Notes: generated by a model from the letters alone, not told the origin. A stretch of 27,783 nucleotides of DNA from an uncultured Clostridia bacterium (GCA_937992055.1 CALKLQ010000005.1:1-27783); one strand, 5' to 3'; shown: positions 1-7,673, counted from the stretch's first letter. Translations and numbers: made by a program.

Positions 1-24
1 AGTTGAAATAGACAAAAGCATACC

Positions 25-57
25 AAAAAGTATCGAATTCTTCGATACTTTTTTTTA
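25..57. terminator. bidirectional rho-independent terminator
   Basis: Perfect 10-bp stem (AAGTATCGAA at 28-37, TTCGATACTT at 41-50) with a 3-base loop. It is flanked by A's on the left and eight T's on the right, so it can end a plus-strand gene entering from outside the window as well as the fibre-like gene that stops at 91 on the minus strand. Confidence 0.8.
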
Positions 58-90
58 TAACAGAAAAGCCATAGCAGTTTGAAAATTAAG

Positions 91-1722
91 TTAATCAAAC
101 ATTTTGTTGACAAAGTTAATATTTTCTCCTGTTACTGTAATGGCAATGTCATCTAATGTTTCGCAATATTCACTAATTCCATATTTTGTAGTTTGTTTTG
201 TAATTTGATAAACCCCTTCAGAATCTTTTTCAAGAACAAACTGAGTAACACGATTAAAACCTCCAATGTAAGCATATAAATTTTCGCTTCCATTTCTTTT
301 TATTAAGTGACCATTTTTACCTAAACCTAATTTTACACAATATTCTGACTGAATAGCAGGGAAATAATAATAATATCCATCATCTTTGAGCATCATACAT
401 CCTCTGAATGGATAATATTGTTCATTCGTCATATCTTGTTGCCAAACTCCAACCGTGTCAACCCATTCAGCTTTTAAAAGATTGCCATTTAGTTTAAAGT
501 ATTGTGGTCGATTACTTTCACAATAGAAAATAGGCTCCTTATTTCTTAAAGTTATTATTCCAGGTATAGTATAATTATTAGAATCGCCAAAAGTGTTAAG
601 AGGCCTAAATGTTGACATTGAACAACCGCGGTCCTCAGCTGGATATGAAAAATTTAGAAAAGCATTTGAATATAGGGTTGCTTTGTGAGCGTATTGCAGA
701 CTTCCTAATCCCATTAATGAAGATGTTTCAGAAATTGTCCCATCTGATAAAAACATCATTCTTTTTGTGAAATTTGGATTTGTTGATACCGATGCTGAGG
801 TAGAGGAATTCATTTCTGTATTATCTTTTGATAACACGAATTTTGTAAAGCTCATAACAGTATTATCATATGGATTCCATCTGTTAATGTAATAATTATC
901 TTTATAACAATTGATTGTCCATTTGCAATCTCGTGTTAACATAAAAGCATTGTGCCCCATCATTTTTATAATCATGCCTTCAAAGTAATGTGCTTTGTCT
1001 GATTCATATGTCATTGTGATATGCAGTTTATTTTTATTTTGAGTTGGATAATAAATAAAACTAAAAGTAGTTGTTATTCGATTATAGAAGTTATATTCAA
1101 CGTGATATGTGCCTGTATAGCTTGTTACATCATTTATTTTAAGTTCAAAAGGTACCTCGCCATTAACACTAGTATCAGAAGTATCTGTTGTAATTTCAAT
1201 TTCAAAATAAATTGGTAAATCAGGTTCACAATAGAAATAGTGATTTTGGGTGTATTGAATATTGAATGGCCTAAAATTCATGCCATAATATGATTTATCA
1301 ATAGTGTAACATAGGTTTGATGGCAAATTGTTTAAGTCATTATAATCTCCCGATGTGGCAACTGTTGCAAGCGAATCTTCTAATTGAGTTAAAGAGGTGG
1401 AAACCTCATCTAAGTCGGTTTGAATAGAAGATAGGGAGGTTTGCAGGGTTTGAATTGCTGATTGATTGTTGTTTGCCTTTGTTGTGTTGGAAAAAATGTT
1501 CGATGTGTTGTCCATTACATCTTGTTCCAACTCTCCAAAGGCGGTTTGAAGGGTGTCTATAGCACTTTCCGCATTTGATAGGTTTTTATTGATATTTGTT
1601 AAGTTGCCACTAATTTCTTCAACAAGTTCGTTTGTGGCTTTTGATTTATTAATTGCATTGAGTCTTTTTTCAAGTTCCTCTAGCTGTGATTTTATTTTTG
1701 GCAAATCATTGTTTAATTCCAT
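91..1722 (-). CDS. orphan phage tail-fibre-like coiled-coil protein
   Basis: 543 residues, no signal peptide or membrane segment. Residues 1-120 are a heptad-rich coiled coil full of Asn, Ser, Gln and Leu. A motif SGDYNDLNNLPS follows at 124-135; this type of motif is typical of the shaft/head junction of phage tail-fibre and related trimeric proteins. Residues 140-543 are rich in Tyr, Asn and Phe and look all-beta, as expected of a receptor-binding or adhesive head. The start is set by AAAGGAG eight bases upstream, and a TTGACA-18-TTTATA promoter lies just before it. It is monocistronic and no other phage gene is visible. The phage-fibre relation rests on the motif and architecture; the exact family and target are unknown. 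It could be a domesticated fibre, part of a tailocin-like or contractile system encoded elsewhere, or a surface adhesin. Confidence 0.6.
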   Translation of the reverse strand: MELNNDLPKIKSQLEELEKRLNAINKSKATNELVEEISGNLTNINKNLSNAESAIDTLQTAFGELEQDVMDNTSNIFSNTTKANNNQSAIQTLQTSLSSIQTDLDEVSTSLTQLEDSLATVATSGDYNDLNNLPSNLCYTIDKSYYGMNFRPFNIQYTQNHYFYCEPDLPIYFEIEITTDTSDTSVNGEVPFELKINDVTSYTGTYHVEYNFYNRITTTFSFIYYPTQNKNKLHITMTYESDKAHYFEGMIIKMMGHNAFMLTRDCKWTINCYKDNYYINRWNPYDNTVMSFTKFVLSKDNTEMNSSTSASVSTNPNFTKRMMFLSDGTISETSSLMGLGSLQYAHKATLYSNAFLNFSYPAEDRGCSMSTFRPLNTFGDSNNYTIPGIITLRNKEPIFYCESNRPQYFKLNGNLLKAEWVDTVGVWQQDMTNEQYYPFRGCMMLKDDGYYYYFPAIQSEYCVKLGLGKNGHLIKRNGSENLYAYIGGFNRVTQFVLEKDSEGVYQITKQTTKYGISEYCETLDDIAITVTGENINFVNKMFD

Positions 1723-1736
1723 TTTTTTCTCCTTTG

Positions 1737-1766
1737 TATAAAAGGATAAATGCAGGATAGTGTCAA
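1737..1766 (-). promoter_or_regulatory. sigma-A promoter of the fibre-like gene
   Basis: On the minus strand, TTGACA (1761-1766) is followed after 18 bases by TTTATA (1737-1742), 15 bases before the start codon with AAAGGAG between. The -35 box is perfect; the -10 is weaker and could be shifted by a base. Confidence 0.55.
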
Positions 1767-1841
1767 TTTCAACTTTTTATGCCAACTTTTTTTGTTTTGT
1801 GCAAAATTTTTTTGATTATTGTAAAGTATTGTTTTTTTTTA

Positions 1842-1872
1842 AAAAATCTGCATGCCTAAAATTTAGGCATGC
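1842..1872 (-). terminator. terminator overlapping the end of the CrtO-like gene
   Basis: Arms at 1850-1860 and 1862-1872 are exact complements (GCATGCCTAAA); the real loop is probably the central A/T bases. On the minus strand the stem is followed by AGATTTTTT. The last two sense codons and the stop codon of the upstream gene lie inside the stem. Confidence 0.75.
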
Positions 1873-2441
1873 GGATAATTTAAATTAATTTGTTTTTCTG
1901 CTCTTTTTAGTGCTATCAAAAGTTTAGGGCGTAGATATCTTTGAACCATGAAGGGCAGAAGCTGAAGAAAGGCATTTACAAATGCAACTGGAATTGTTAT
2001 TGAAAGATAGTTTTTTCCTAAAAGCAGAATTAAAAATCCTAAAAAAACAGAGTAAAAGTGCATGGTTTCCGCTCTGCAACTTTCTATTAAAAAGCGGTTT
2101 AAATAGTTTATGTTGTTTTTGTCTATCAAAATATCTTTTCTTAATCCCAAGCCTAAAGGACCTTTGCCAATGGGAATGAGGCCTTTCCAGGCTCTTATTT
2201 TTATTTTTTCATAAAATTTTCTTTCCCATGAAAACACCTTGAAGACCTTGTTTTTTGGATTAAAAAAATTTTTCGGTAAAAGCATTACAATTGCGGATAC
2301 TATAAGATCTATTAAATAGGCTAGAGCAATTGAAATCAAGGTTGCAAAAAAAACACTTTTTAGTTTTAATGAGGCAAAAATCAAGTTGAAACCACAAATC
2401 AATAGGAAAGATATAAATATTAATAATAAATAAAAAATCAT
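1863..2441 (-). CDS. CrtO-like acyltransferase (glycosyl-diaponeurosporenoate acyltransferase family)
   Basis: 192-residue membrane protein with hydrophobic helices near 1-24, 28-55, 126-142 and 145-165. Two stretches match what I recall of the CrtO acyltransferase family: KIKIRAWKGLIP at 79-90 and ESCRAETMH at 120-128, plus a VQRYLRPKL block at 166-174 (family form QRYNRPRL). In Staphylococcus, CrtO adds a fatty acid to the glucose of the staphyloxanthin precursor; no other carotenoid genes are seen here, so the acceptor is probably a different glycolipid. It is the last gene of a three-gene operon and overlaps the preceding acyltransferase gene by four bases (ATGA), implying coupled translation. 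Family membership is fairly secure; the substrate is inferred. Confidence 0.7.
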   Translation of the reverse strand: MIFYLLLIFISFLLICGFNLIFASLKLKSVFFATLISIALAYLIDLIVSAIVMLLPKNFFNPKNKVFKVFSWERKFYEKIKIRAWKGLIPIGKGPLGLGLRKDILIDKNNINYLNRFLIESCRAETMHFYSVFLGFLILLLGKNYLSITIPVAFVNAFLQLLPFMVQRYLRPKLLIALKRAEKQINLNYPHA

Positions 2442-3238
2442 TTTTCGCTCGCATATTTTAATTTTTTTTCATAGGTTTGTTCATAAACATTTTTCCACAT
2501 CTCATAATTTTTGTTTTTAAGATATTCAATGTTTTGTTTCTTGGTCAAATTTTTTTTTGGATATATTGGCTGAAGTATGTGCAAGGTAAAGTATTTAATT
2601 TCTAGGCCCTCTTTGTCAAATTTGCCGGAGTTTCTAAAAGTTATAAAGGTGGGAATTATTGGCACGTCGAATTTAGTTGCATAATGAAAGGCTCCATTTT
2701 TTAAAGGACGAGGTTTGTCATACATATACCACATGCTCTGTTCTGGGTAGAACACAACATAATTATCATAAAGTAGATAATGTTCAACCGCATTAGAAAA
2801 GTTTTTTAAAACTTCAAATTGCTTGCTAAGGGGTAAAATTCCTTCTGCACGCATCATATCACCCAAAAAACCTTTACGATTATTAAACTCTGCCACACAA
2901 TATTTTAACTTGTGAGGTTTTAAAGAGTGTTTCAAAACAAGGCAGTCATAAATATAAACATGATTGCAAGTGATTATGGCAGATTTAATTCCTTTTAAAT
3001 TTTCTTTTCCTTTCACAATTGTTTTTCTTTCGCCTTTGGTTATTTTTTTTGCATAAGGGGAGATGAAAAAACCTCTTTTTATTGCATTGCAAATTTTTTT
3101 CCAAGGTGATTTTGGAACATAATCAAAATCTTTTGTTACAGGATAACAATCATTCCAGTCAATTGGGTTGACTTCCTCATTGAACTTTTTCTGTTTTTCA
3201 AGTAATTCATACTTTTGTATGTGTTGCTTATTTGTCAT
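2438..3238 (-). CDS. 1-acylglycerol-phosphate-type acyltransferase (PlsC/LPLAT family)
   Basis: 266 residues. It carries the lysophospholipid acyltransferase signature: NHVYIYD at 92-98, which gives the catalytic H-x4-D (H93, D98); EGILPL at 132-137; FYPEQSMW at 163-170 (a variant of the usual FPEG block, with Gln for Gly); and a VPIIPTF block near 192-198. Such enzymes transfer acyl chains to hydroxyl groups of lysophosphatidate or other lipids at the inner membrane face. There is no clear transmembrane helix, so it is probably a peripheral membrane protein. The gene starts inside the stop of the GT2 gene and overlaps the CrtO-like gene by four bases. Given these partners, it may act on a glycolipid rather than supply housekeeping phosphatidate. 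Family call is strong; substrate unknown. Confidence 0.85.
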   Translation of the reverse strand: MTNKQHIQKYELLEKQKKFNEEVNPIDWNDCYPVTKDFDYVPKSPWKKICNAIKRGFFISPYAKKITKGERKTIVKGKENLKGIKSAIITCNHVYIYDCLVLKHSLKPHKLKYCVAEFNNRKGFLGDMMRAEGILPLSKQFEVLKNFSNAVEHYLLYDNYVVFYPEQSMWYMYDKPRPLKNGAFHYATKFDVPIIPTFITFRNSGKFDKEGLEIKYFTLHILQPIYPKKNLTKKQNIEYLKNKNYEMWKNVYEQTYEKKLKYASEK

Positions 3239-4431
3239 GCTCTATTCCTTTGTAAGATTTCATTTGTTAAAAGACTTTTAACATATTTTGCCTCTTCGGT
3301 GTTTTGAAGATGGTACTCATTCAAACATTTCGCTAGCAAAGATGAGGTGTCAAATTTTCCTGAAGATTTAAAAAAACAGGTGCCAAAAATTGAGAAGAGA
3401 ACTATATAAAGTTTCAATTTTTTTTTGTTTGACTTTAAATCATAAAAGGCAAAACTCGCTCTATTTACAAACTCTTTTATGCAAAATGGCAGATTACTTT
3501 TTAATATAAGTCCATATACTTCAAAAGAGTTTAATATCAGTTTAAATATATTTGTTCTTAAGATGTTTTCGCATTGTAAAAGCTGCTTGTTAAGATTCAC
3601 ATTTAAATGATTCATAAATGCAAAATCAAAGAAGAAAAAGTCGAAGGGTCTAATAAATTGCAATTGTTGTTTAATATCTTTATAACTGCTTTCAAAAATG
3701 GGTGACCTTTTTTGCATATTGTCTATGCACTTATACCAAATTGTATTTTTGCATTCCCAAAAATTTTCGCTTGTGTAGAGTCTATTAACTAGCGAAGCCT
3801 TGCTTTTATCAACAAGAGGCTCACAGTAGTAGTTATACATCACATCTTCTAGATAAGCCACTTTTTTAACATTTTTAAGATTGGCCAGATTGAATATTTC
3901 ATCTTCTGCAAAGTGCATGGTTTCGTCGAAAGGTTGGGTTATAACTTCTCGTTTAAAAAGTTTGTTCCAAGGAAGGGAGGAGGCAAAAAAGTCTTGATAA
4001 TATGTTTTAAATTCATCAACATTTGTCATTTCATAAACACCAGTTTTTAAATGCGATTCAAAACAAGGGTGGATAAAATTAAAAGCAACCAAATCTACCT
4101 TTTCATTTTCCATGGTATCAACTAATTTTTGTAAGACGTTGTCGCCTAGAAAGTTGTCGTCGCTATCCATAAATTGAATGTAGTCACCTGTAGCATGTTT
4201 TAGGGCAAGATTTCTTGCTGTGGAAACCCCTCCATTAGATTTGTTTAAAACTTTGAAATTTTTATGTTTTTGTGCGTATCCTTCTAAAAGTTTTAAGGTG
4301 TTGTCTTTTGAACCATCATTAACGGCAATAATTTCTAAATTTTCATAATTTTGTGCAAAAACACTTTTTAAGCATCTATCAATGGTTTTTTCGCAATTGT
4401 AGCAAGGAATTATTAAACTAATTTTTTTCAT
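3235..4431 (-). CDS. family 2 glycosyltransferase
   Basis: 398 residues. The first ~210 are a GT-A fold of family GT2: SLIIPCYNCEKTI at 5-17, VNDGS at 37-41 (nucleotide binding), the metal-binding DSDD at 89-92 in place of DxD, and an acidic AEDEIF motif near 175 that usually supplies the catalytic base. SLPWNKLFKR near 150-160 is also typical. Residues ~215-398 are helical with hydrophobic patches and not recognised; they may bind the membrane or the lipid acceptor. AAGGAG lies seven bases before the start. First gene of the operon with the two acyltransferases, suggesting it glycosylates a lipid that is then acylated. The sugar and acceptor cannot be read from the sequence. Confidence 0.9.
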   Translation of the reverse strand: MKKISLIIPCYNCEKTIDRCLKSVFAQNYENLEIIAVNDGSKDNTLKLLEGYAQKHKNFKVLNKSNGGVSTARNLALKHATGDYIQFMDSDDNFLGDNVLQKLVDTMENEKVDLVAFNFIHPCFESHLKTGVYEMTNVDEFKTYYQDFFASSLPWNKLFKREVITQPFDETMHFAEDEIFNLANLKNVKKVAYLEDVMYNYYCEPLVDKSKASLVNRLYTSENFWECKNTIWYKCIDNMQKRSPIFESSYKDIKQQLQFIRPFDFFFFDFAFMNHLNVNLNKQLLQCENILRTNIFKLILNSFEVYGLILKSNLPFCIKEFVNRASFAFYDLKSNKKKLKLYIVLFSIFGTCFFKSSGKFDTSSLLAKCLNEYHLQNTEEAKYVKSLLTNEILQRNRA

Positions 4432-4453
4432 ATTTCGCTCCTTATCGTTGCAA

Positions 4454-4462
4454 AATATATCA
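4454..4462 (-). promoter_or_regulatory. extended -10 promoter of the GT2 operon
   Basis: On the minus strand TGATATATT (TGn-TATATT) lies 22 bases before the GT2 start codon. There is no good -35 box 17 bases upstream, which fits an extended -10 promoter. Confidence 0.4.
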
Positions 4463-4591
4463 TATTTTTATTGTAATTATAAGAGAATATTGTTTTTTTT
4501 AGTCTAAACAGTTTAAAAGAAAGAGTAGAAAAAAAATTTGTACTTAGTAGAACTAAAAATATGAACTCTCCCATTAGTAGAGGCTTCTTTT

Positions 4592-4634
4592 AAAAAAATC
4601 TCAAACCTTATAATTAGTTTGAGAAATTTTTTTT
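4592..4634. terminator. bidirectional terminator downstream of spoIIR
   Basis: Stem TCTCAAAC (4599-4606) with GTTTGAGA (4617-4624), ten-base loop. Seven A's precede it (U tract for the minus strand) and eight T's follow shortly after. It serves spoIIR, which stops at 4648. Confidence 0.75.
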
Positions 4635-4647
4635 ATTTAAAATTAAG

Positions 4648-5175
4648 TTATTGATTTTGTTTATCCATAAAATTTTTAATTATTTCTGCAATTTTGCTTT
4701 TATAAACAACCTTTGAGTTGGAGTTTGTAAAGCATAGCGGAGGATACACCACGCACCACCAATTGTCGCCTTTTGCTTCACCAAGCTCGACTATCAAGGC
4801 ATCATAATATCCGCTTTCTAAGGTAAGGGAGGAGTAGGTTCTTGTTGGGAAATATTCATTGTTTAATTTGGCTTTAGATTTGTAGTTAAATCCTTTGGTT
4901 TTAAGAACTTTGTCTGCGATTTTTTCTATGTTTTCAAGATTTTTATTTAATGCCTCTTCCGCTCTTTGTTTTGTTCCACACTCGGAAAGAATAGGGGTTA
5001 GGAAATCAACTAACTTATCCTTAATTTCATATTTCACGCTTTGGTCGATTTCTAGATTGGAATTGGCTCTTATATGTATCCTTAAATATTGGGTGTTTGT
5101 ATCTTGTTTAAGTCCGCAAGCCAAAAGGGTAATTAAAATAATTGCTGATATAACAATTCCAAGAATTTTTTTCAT
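4648..5175 (-). CDS. spoIIR: stage II sporulation protein R
   Basis: 175 residues, close to the conserved part of SpoIIR, the signalling protein made in the forespore that acts across the intermembrane space to trigger SpoIIGA processing of pro-sigma-E in the mother cell. Diagnostic blocks: RIHIRANSN at 32-40 followed by DQ at 44-45, and GDNWWCVVYPPLCF at 136-149. An N-terminal hydrophobic segment (residues 4-20) exports it. This segment ends in LLAC, which fits a lipobox, so the protein may be lipid-anchored at C20; I do not know this to be general for SpoIIR. A GGAGG site lies four bases from the ATG. Monocistronic between two minus-strand neighbours, with a possible forespore-type promoter directly upstream. 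Its presence is the best evidence that the organism forms endospores. Confidence 0.93.
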   Translation of the reverse strand: MKKILGIVISAIILITLLACGLKQDTNTQYLRIHIRANSNLEIDQSVKYEIKDKLVDFLTPILSECGTKQRAEEALNKNLENIEKIADKVLKTKGFNYKSKAKLNNEYFPTRTYSSLTLESGYYDALIVELGEAKGDNWWCVVYPPLCFTNSNSKVVYKSKIAEIIKNFMDKQNQ

Positions 5176-5194
5176 ATTTCCTCCAGGTGTGTTT

Positions 5195-5224
5195 GATTAT
5201 AGACAACTTTGAGAAAATATATAC
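5195..5224 (-). promoter_or_regulatory. possible sigma-F-type (or sigma-A) promoter of spoIIR
   Basis: Minus strand: GTATA (5220-5224), 15 bases, then GTCTATAATC (5195-5204). This partly fits the sigma-F consensus GYWTA-N(15-16)-GGNRANAMTW, as expected for spoIIR. The same bases contain a perfect TATAAT, so a sigma-A reading with a poor -35 is also possible. The implied leader is very short. Confidence 0.4.
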
Positions 5225-5476
5225 ATTCATTTATTTTAAAAATAATTTTATAAATTTATTCTTTATCAAAAGTAAATTATGAAAAACTCAAATGTTGATT
5301 TAAATTTAAAAAATTGAGATACAAGGATGGGTTTAATTAAAAGGCAAGAATTTATACAATACATAATTTTAACCAAACAGTTGGTGTTTTGGGAATGAAG
5401 ATTATTCAATGTAAATCATAAATTTTCTTCTAGTTTCCAAATTAGAAAAGTTTTCGCAAATAATTAAATATTAAAA
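5225..5476. other. non-coding gap between spoIIR and the ZIP gene
   Basis: AT-rich. I find no credible ORF and no strong hairpin here, and no U-tract terminator for the ZIP gene ending at 5477. Confidence 0.5.
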
Positions 5477-6256
5477 TCAACCAAGAGCAATATCTAAAAC
5501 CATCATAATTAAAAATCCTAAGGTGAAAAATATTACAGGTATTTTTGATTTTTCATTGCAATGGCTTTCTGGAAGTAGCTCATTTACCACTACAAATATC
5601 ATGGCGCCAGCTGCAAAGGACAAAAGGTAGGGTAGAATAGCAGAAATTGTGCCAACAAGCAAAACGGTAATAAGTGCGCTTATAGGTTCCACTATTCCAG
5701 AAAGTGCGCCAAGTAAAAAGGCTTTGCTTTTTTTTGCGCCGTTTTGATATATGGGCAGTGAAATGGCACTCCCTTCTGGTATGTTTTGAATGGCCATGCC
5801 AATTGCAAGGGCAAATGCCCCCGCAAGAGTTACATTTGGGTTATTAGAACAAGCTATCGAAAAAGTTAGACCAACCGCCATGCCTTCAGGGATATTATGA
5901 AGGGTTACCGCACTAAAAAGCAAAATACTCCTTTTTTTGTCTTTAGTAAAGTTTTGATTTGACTGACTTTTTTTGTCTATTATCATTTCTAGAATTAGCA
6001 AAAAAGCTACTCCCAAAACAAGTCCTAGGCCAGCTGGGACAAATGCGGGAAGCTTGGAATATTCCTCTGCAAAGCTTATGGACGGCAGTAAAAGGGACCA
6101 AATTGATGCTGCGACCATGATTCCCGAAGCAAATGCAAGAGATATTTTATGAAATATTGGTTTTACATTTTTAAAAAAAAGGACAAGCCCCGCACCCAAG
6201 GTGGTGGCTAAAAACATTATAAAGCTGCCTATAAAAGCCGTTAAGTATTCATTCAT
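5477..6256 (-). CDS. ZIP family divalent metal transporter
   Basis: 259 residues, about eight transmembrane helices, the usual size of prokaryotic ZIP (ZupT-like) carriers that import zinc, iron or manganese. The metal site is visible: HNIPEG at 120-125 in helix IV, QNIPEG at 157-162 in helix V (Gln in place of the more common His), and Glu190 in GIVEP of the next helix. A short charged loop (residues 95-108) lies between helices III and IV, where ZIP proteins often carry a His-rich loop; this one has no His. The start has only a weak GAAG instead of a good Shine-Dalgarno site, and the ATG sits inside an 8-bp inverted repeat. No partner gene indicates the metal. Family call is firm; specificity open. 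Confidence 0.9.
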   Translation of the reverse strand: MNEYLTAFIGSFIMFLATTLGAGLVLFFKNVKPIFHKISLAFASGIMVAASIWSLLLPSISFAEEYSKLPAFVPAGLGLVLGVAFLLILEMIIDKKSQSNQNFTKDKKRSILLFSAVTLHNIPEGMAVGLTFSIACSNNPNVTLAGAFALAIGMAIQNIPEGSAISLPIYQNGAKKSKAFLLGALSGIVEPISALITVLLVGTISAILPYLLSFAAGAMIFVVVNELLPESHCNEKSKIPVIFFTLGFLIMMVLDIALG

Positions 6257-6272
6257 ACTTCATGGTATGAAT
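6251..6272 (-). promoter_or_regulatory. inverted repeat over the ZIP gene start codon
   Basis: Arms ATTCATAC (6251-6258) and GTATGAAT (6265-6272) with six bases between. The start codon (6254-6256) lies in one arm. It could be a repressor operator or an RNA hairpin masking the start. Confidence 0.5.
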
Positions 6273-6392
6273 ACAATTTGTTTTTGGTTATTGTTTTTTT
6301 TAGTTAATTTAAAAAATTAAAAGTCTAGAATGTGGTGGCTATAAAATATAATTATATAAGTAAGAATTAGTCACTTACTTAAATGATTAAAA

Positions 6393-6420
6393 AAGCTTAA
6401 AAAATTATTTTTTTAAGCTT
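6393..6420. repeat. 12-bp AT-rich inverted repeat
   Basis: Arms AAGCTTAAAAAA and TTTTTTAAGCTT (6393-6404, 6409-6420) are perfect with a TTAT loop. It lies between the TM2-domain gene and the start of the ZIP gene. It could be a weak terminator; there is little G+C in the stem. Confidence 0.45.
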
Positions 6421-6464
6421 AATGAAATATTTAAACAAATTAGAGTTGGGAATGGCGAAAATAT

Positions 6465-6497
6465 TTAAAAAAAATCTCGTATTCAACGAGATTTTTA
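6465..6497 (-). terminator. terminator of the TM2-domain gene
   Basis: Stem AAATCTCGT (6472-6480) with ACGAGATTT (6486-6494), five-base loop, followed on the minus strand by a run of T's. It begins three bases after the stop at 6500. Confidence 0.75.
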
Positions 6498-6499
6498 AA

Positions 6500-6709
6500 T
6501 TATTGCAATGGATTTAATTTATATCTACCAATTGCAGAACAGATGATATCATAGATGTTCCAAATTTCTCCAACAATAATTAGGTTAAGAAGAAGTTTGA
6601 TAACAAACAATTTGACAGAACCTTTGTATAACTTATCAATTCCAAGCCATCCCAAGAAAAGACAAATTAAAAATAATACAATTCCGCCGTCACCTTTGTT
6701 TTTTGCCAT
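6500..6709 (-). CDS. TM2-domain small membrane protein
   Basis: 69 residues. Residues 9-27 and 32-60 form two membrane helices joined by a short polar turn. FLGWLGIDKLYKGS (18-31) corresponds to the TM2-domain signature FLGxxGxHRFYxG, and IWNIYDII (50-57) to its second-helix WxxxD motif. TM2 proteins are widespread and their bacterial function is unknown. AAGGAGGT is correctly placed before the ATG, and an excellent promoter lies upstream (TTGATA-17-TATAAT). It is a single-gene unit facing away from the unrelated membrane-protein gene at 6859. Confidence 0.8.
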   Translation of the reverse strand: MAKNKGDGGIVLFLICLFLGWLGIDKLYKGSVKLFVIKLLLNLIIVGEIWNIYDIICSAIGRYKLNPLQ

Positions 6710-6765
6710 GATTCATACCTCCTTAAATTTCGTAATAAAATTTTATAAATTTCTATTACTTTTAT

Positions 6766-6794
6766 ATTATACAATATACTATTCAAAATATCAA
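6766..6794 (-). promoter_or_regulatory. sigma-A promoter of the TM2-domain gene
   Basis: Minus strand TTGATA (6789-6794), 17-base spacer, TATAAT (6766-6771). Divergent from the next promoter, with 17 bases between the two -35 boxes. Confidence 0.75.
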
Positions 6795-6811
6795 TTTATT
6801 ATGAATATTCA

Positions 6812-6840
6812 TTGACAAATTTTTTTATTTTTTTTATATT
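6812..6840 (+). promoter_or_regulatory. sigma-A promoter of the 170-residue membrane protein gene
   Basis: TTGACA (6812-6817), 17-base T-rich spacer, TATATT (6835-6840). AAGGAGGG follows at 6847-6854, giving a very short leader. Confidence 0.8.
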
Positions 6841-6858
6841 TAAATCAAGGAGGGAAAA

Positions 6859-7371
6859 ATGGCTAAAAAATCATCAAAGAAATTTGCGCTTAATTGGCAA
6901 GCTCTAATTTTGATTGTAATAGGAGTTTTGGTGTTTGCACTTTCATTTATTCCAGCTATAAGGTCATCTTATACTATAGTAAAAGAAAATGTTTCTAACA
7001 TAAATTTCTATCAAGTGATTAGCGAGGGTTTTGCGGAAAATGCTCAAACTGAGTTGGTTATTATGGCAATTTGTTCATTGCTTAACCTTATTTCAGCAGG
7101 TGTTGCAATTGTTGTTGGCGTTTTGGCATTGTTTGGAATTTTGTCAAAACAAATAAATTTGATTGCCTTGATTGTTTACATAGTTATGATACTTTCAATG
7201 ATAACATTTATTATCTGTTTCTATGTTTTGCAAGGTAAAGATGGCGCTATGGCTGATATATTGGCTCTTGTTGGTTCTTATGTGAACCTAAAAGTTTCCA
7301 CTTTTGCATATTTCTTGCTTGGAACAAGCCTTGCAGGCCTTGCAGCCCACATTCTTGTTAAAAAGATTTAA
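6859..7371 (+). CDS. four-helix membrane protein of unknown function
   Basis: 170 residues that I do not recognise. A basic N-terminus (KKSSKK) precedes four predicted membrane helices near residues 14-35, 66-97, 100-125 and 147-166. Between helices 1 and 2 is an outward loop of about 30 residues with no Cys. There is no enzyme motif. The perfect promoter and AAGGAGGG site suggest strong expression, and a terminator follows directly, so it is monocistronic. The 159-residue gene at 22692 has a similar size and topology, but I see no convincing sequence match between the two. Confidence 0.75.
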   Translation: MAKKSSKKFALNWQALILIVIGVLVFALSFIPAIRSSYTIVKENVSNINFYQVISEGFAENAQTELVIMAICSLLNLISAGVAIVVGVLALFGILSKQINLIALIVYIVMILSMITFIICFYVLQGKDGAMADILALVGSYVNLKVSTFAYFLLGTSLAGLAAHILVKKI

Positions 7372-7381
7372 TTTGCAAGTT

Positions 7382-7415
7382 AAAAAAAACGGCTCTTGAT
7401 TGAGCTGTTTTTTTT
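7382..7415 (+). terminator. rho-independent terminator
   Basis: Stem ACGGCTC (7389-7395) with GAGCTGT (7402-7408), containing one G-U pair, six-base loop, flanked by A's and followed by eight T's. It ends the 170-residue membrane protein gene. Confidence 0.85.
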
Positions 7416-7501
7416 ATGACTTTTGATTGAGGCTTTTATAGTTGTAACATTGTTCATGAAATAAATTATTAAAAATTTTAAATAGATTTAAAAATTAAGG
7501 G

Positions 7502-7655
7502 TCAGACTGAAGATAAACATCGCGACCATAAATTTGCAGGCAAATTTATTTGCTGTGTTTACTGTAAAATGCCCCAAAACAGTCGTTTAGGATAACTAAA
7601 CTCCTGCTTTGTGTCATTTTCCGAGCCTTGCCTCGCTCGTTTCTCTTCAGTCTGA
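7502..7655. repeat. structured intergenic element bounded by a 17-base inverted repeat
   Basis: TCAGACTGAAGATAAAC (7502-7518) is the reverse complement of 7639-7655 with one mismatch. The ~120 bases between contain several nested hairpins: AAATTTGC/GCAAATTT, ACTGT/ACAGT, GTTTAG/CTAAAC and CGAG/CTCG. Local G+C is higher than in the surrounding gap. It fits either a non-coding RNA or a MITE-like dispersed repeat; no coding potential is seen. Confidence 0.6.
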
Positions 7656-7673
7656 GTTTTTTGTCCACACTCT

